A DNA stretch of 64,000 nucleotides. It comes from an uncultured Shewanella sp. GTDB lineage: Bacteria > Pseudomonadota > Gammaproteobacteria > Enterobacterales > Shewanellaceae. Location of the stretch: positions 434,001 through 498,000 of the forward strand of contig NZ_CANMIO010000001.1 in assembly GCF_947497935.1 (NCBI RefSeq), read 5' to 3'. The notes beneath the pieces were generated by a model. The model did not search any database and had not been told where the DNA came from. It saw only the letters and a program-made list of their open reading frames with translations. Shown here piece by piece: positions 63,005-64,000 of this stretch. Every line of letters begins with the position of its first letter. The first letter of the stretch is position 1. The translations under genes were made by a program, and so were the position numbers.

Positions 63005-64000
63005 ATGGATATAAAAAGAATAGCGATTGTAGGTGGTGGCACTGCGGGCTGGCTAACGGCAAACCATCTTGGTAAAGCGCTGCTAGCGAATGAACAGCTT
63101 TCTATTACTTTAATCGAGTCTCCAGATATCCCTACCATTGGGGTCGGGGAGGGCACCGTACCCGCTATACGTCAGTCACTGCAAAGCTTTGGGATCAGTG
63201 AGACCGAGTTTATTCGCCGTTGTGATGTTACCTTTAAGCAATCAATAAAGTTCGTTAACTGGCTGGATAAAGACAAGCATGGCCTGCAGAACTTTTATCA
63301 TCACTTATTCGATATGCCTGGCTCAGTACTGCAAGAGTTAACTGCGCGCTGGTTAGCGAATAAAGAGAGCCACTACGCCAGATCTGTGTCACCGCAGCAT
63401 GATGTTTGTGAGGCTTTTAGGGCGCCGAAATCCATTAGCGATCCAGAATATAAAGGAAAGCTTGGTTACGCTTATCACCTCAATGCGGCTAAGTTTGCCG
63501 AGTTACTCGGTGAAAACGCCAAAGAGCGATTTCGAGTTGAGCACCTTTGGGCTAATGTGCAGGAAGTTATTCTTGGGCAAGATGGTGAAATAGCATCTCT
63601 AGTCACAGATAGTGCTGGTAAGCTGGATTTTGATTTCTATATCGATTGCAGCGGCTTTGCCTCATTATTGATAGATAAAGCGCTCAAGGTGCCTTTTATT
63701 AATAAAGCTGAGCAGTTGTTTGTCGACAAAGCCGTTGTCGTACAAGTTCCAACGGTTAATGACGATATTATTCCCCCCTTCACCATTTCAACGGCCCATC
63801 AGGCAGGATGGATTTGGGATATCGCTTTGAGCAACCGCCGTGGTGTGGGCTTTGTCTACTCCTCGAAATATATGGATGATGAGACTGCAATCGACAAACT
63901 AGATACTTATCTTGAGGGGAAGTTAGCAGGGCATAAATATAGAATTATCCCTATGACAGTCGGCTTTCGAGAGCGTTCTTGGGAGAAAAACTGTGTGGCA
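63005..64000 (+). CDS. tryptophan halogenase-like flavoprotein, C-terminus beyond window
   Basis: A plus-strand frame from ATG 63005 (GGAGATGAG upstream) stays open to the window end (332 codons). It starts MDIKRIAIVGGGTAGWLTAN, with the GxGxxG-type FAD motif, and matches flavin-dependent halogenase-like proteins. The conserved Lys segment TFKQSIKFVNW lies near residue 82. The WxWxI signature appears as GWIWDIALSNRRGVGFVYSS near 280, with Ala in place of the usual Pro (WxWxIP). IGVGEGTVPAIRQSL is also typical. Such genes often sit beside TonB-dependent sugar receptors in Alteromonadales, so true halogenase activity is doubtful. Confidence 0.88.
   Translation, partial: MDIKRIAIVGGGTAGWLTANHLGKALLANEQLSITLIESPDIPTIGVGEGTVPAIRQSLQSFGISETEFIRRCDVTFKQSIKFVNWLDKDKHGLQNFYHHLFDMPGSVLQELTARWLANKESHYARSVSPQHDVCEAFRAPKSISDPEYKGKLGYAYHLNAAKFAELLGENAKERFRVEHLWANVQEVILGQDGEIASLVTDSAGKLDFDFYIDCSGFASLLIDKALKVPFINKAEQLFVDKAVVVQVPTVNDDIIPPFTISTAHQAGWIWDIALSNRRGVGFVYSSKYMDDETAIDKLDTYLEGKLAGHKYRIIPMTVGFRERSWEKNCVA

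Overview
The window reads as a core chromosomal segment of a marine gammaproteobacterium, almost certainly Shewanella. The indications are the order murJ-ribF-ileS-lspA-fkpB-ispH followed by a pilVWXY1E cluster, the ffh-rpsP-rimM-trmD-rplS block, a long PheA with an extra C-terminal domain, a TapY2-like pilus protein, and a LacI regulator/TonB receptor/tryptophan-halogenase-like cluster. No rRNA, tRNA, CRISPR array, prophage or intact insertion sequence was found. Nothing was computed or searched: every family call comes from reading the translated sequence.

Layout. 1-3200: the 5' part of a DyP-type peroxidase gene (its C-terminus is cut by the window edge), a MORN-like lipoprotein and an Mpo1-like membrane protein. 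3200-9500: CorB-like and YpjD-like membrane proteins on the minus strand, then ffh and rpsP-rimM-trmD-rplS. 9500-19400: aroF-tyrA, hcp-hcr behind an NsrR-like site, a Na+/H+ antiporter, and pheA with a phenylalanine leader peptide and attenuator. 19400-23110: raiA with a CRP-like site, cytochrome b561 and cytochrome c' (convergent), trpR and slyD. 23600-28550: thrL-thrABC with a threonine attenuator. 28700-31100: a small lipoprotein behind a CRP-type promoter, nfo, a hemerythrin protein and a DUF3545 protein. 31300-39800: tal-pgi, an OmpA-like porin, phosphoketolase and an AGCS symporter, with HexR-like boxes before phosphoketolase and tal. 40000-42700: yaaA, a long non-coding stretch with a decayed gene, a YgaV/SqrR-type ArsR regulator and rpsT. 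42900-50320: murJ, ribF, ileS, lspA, fkpB, ispH. 50550-58100: minor pilins, PilY1, PilE, a TapY2-like protein and two tandem FimT/FimU-type pseudopilins facing them. 58300-64000: glnB, a LacI-family regulator (NagR-like), a TonB-dependent receptor behind a NagR-like operator, and the start of a tryptophan halogenase-like flavoprotein running off the end.

How the genes work together. Three amino-acid biosynthesis units (aroF-tyrA, pheA, thrABC) sit within 20 kb. The two leader-peptide attenuators at pheA and thrA can be read directly, with Phe- or Thr-rich leaders, terminators and competing antiterminator pairings. A second theme is carbon control: HexR-like boxes on phosphoketolase and tal-pgi, CRP-type sites at raiA and a small lipoprotein, and a NagR-like operator on the sugar receptor. 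A third is nitrosative stress: hcp-hcr, with cytochrome c' and a YgaV-like thiol sensor elsewhere in the window.

Most of the window is ordinary housekeeping sequence. The items most worth a second look are the degenerate DAHP-synthase-like barrel fused to PheA, the receptor/halogenase locus with its operator, the HexR-like boxes, the duplicated FimT-type genes, and the decayed region at 40.9-41.7 kb.
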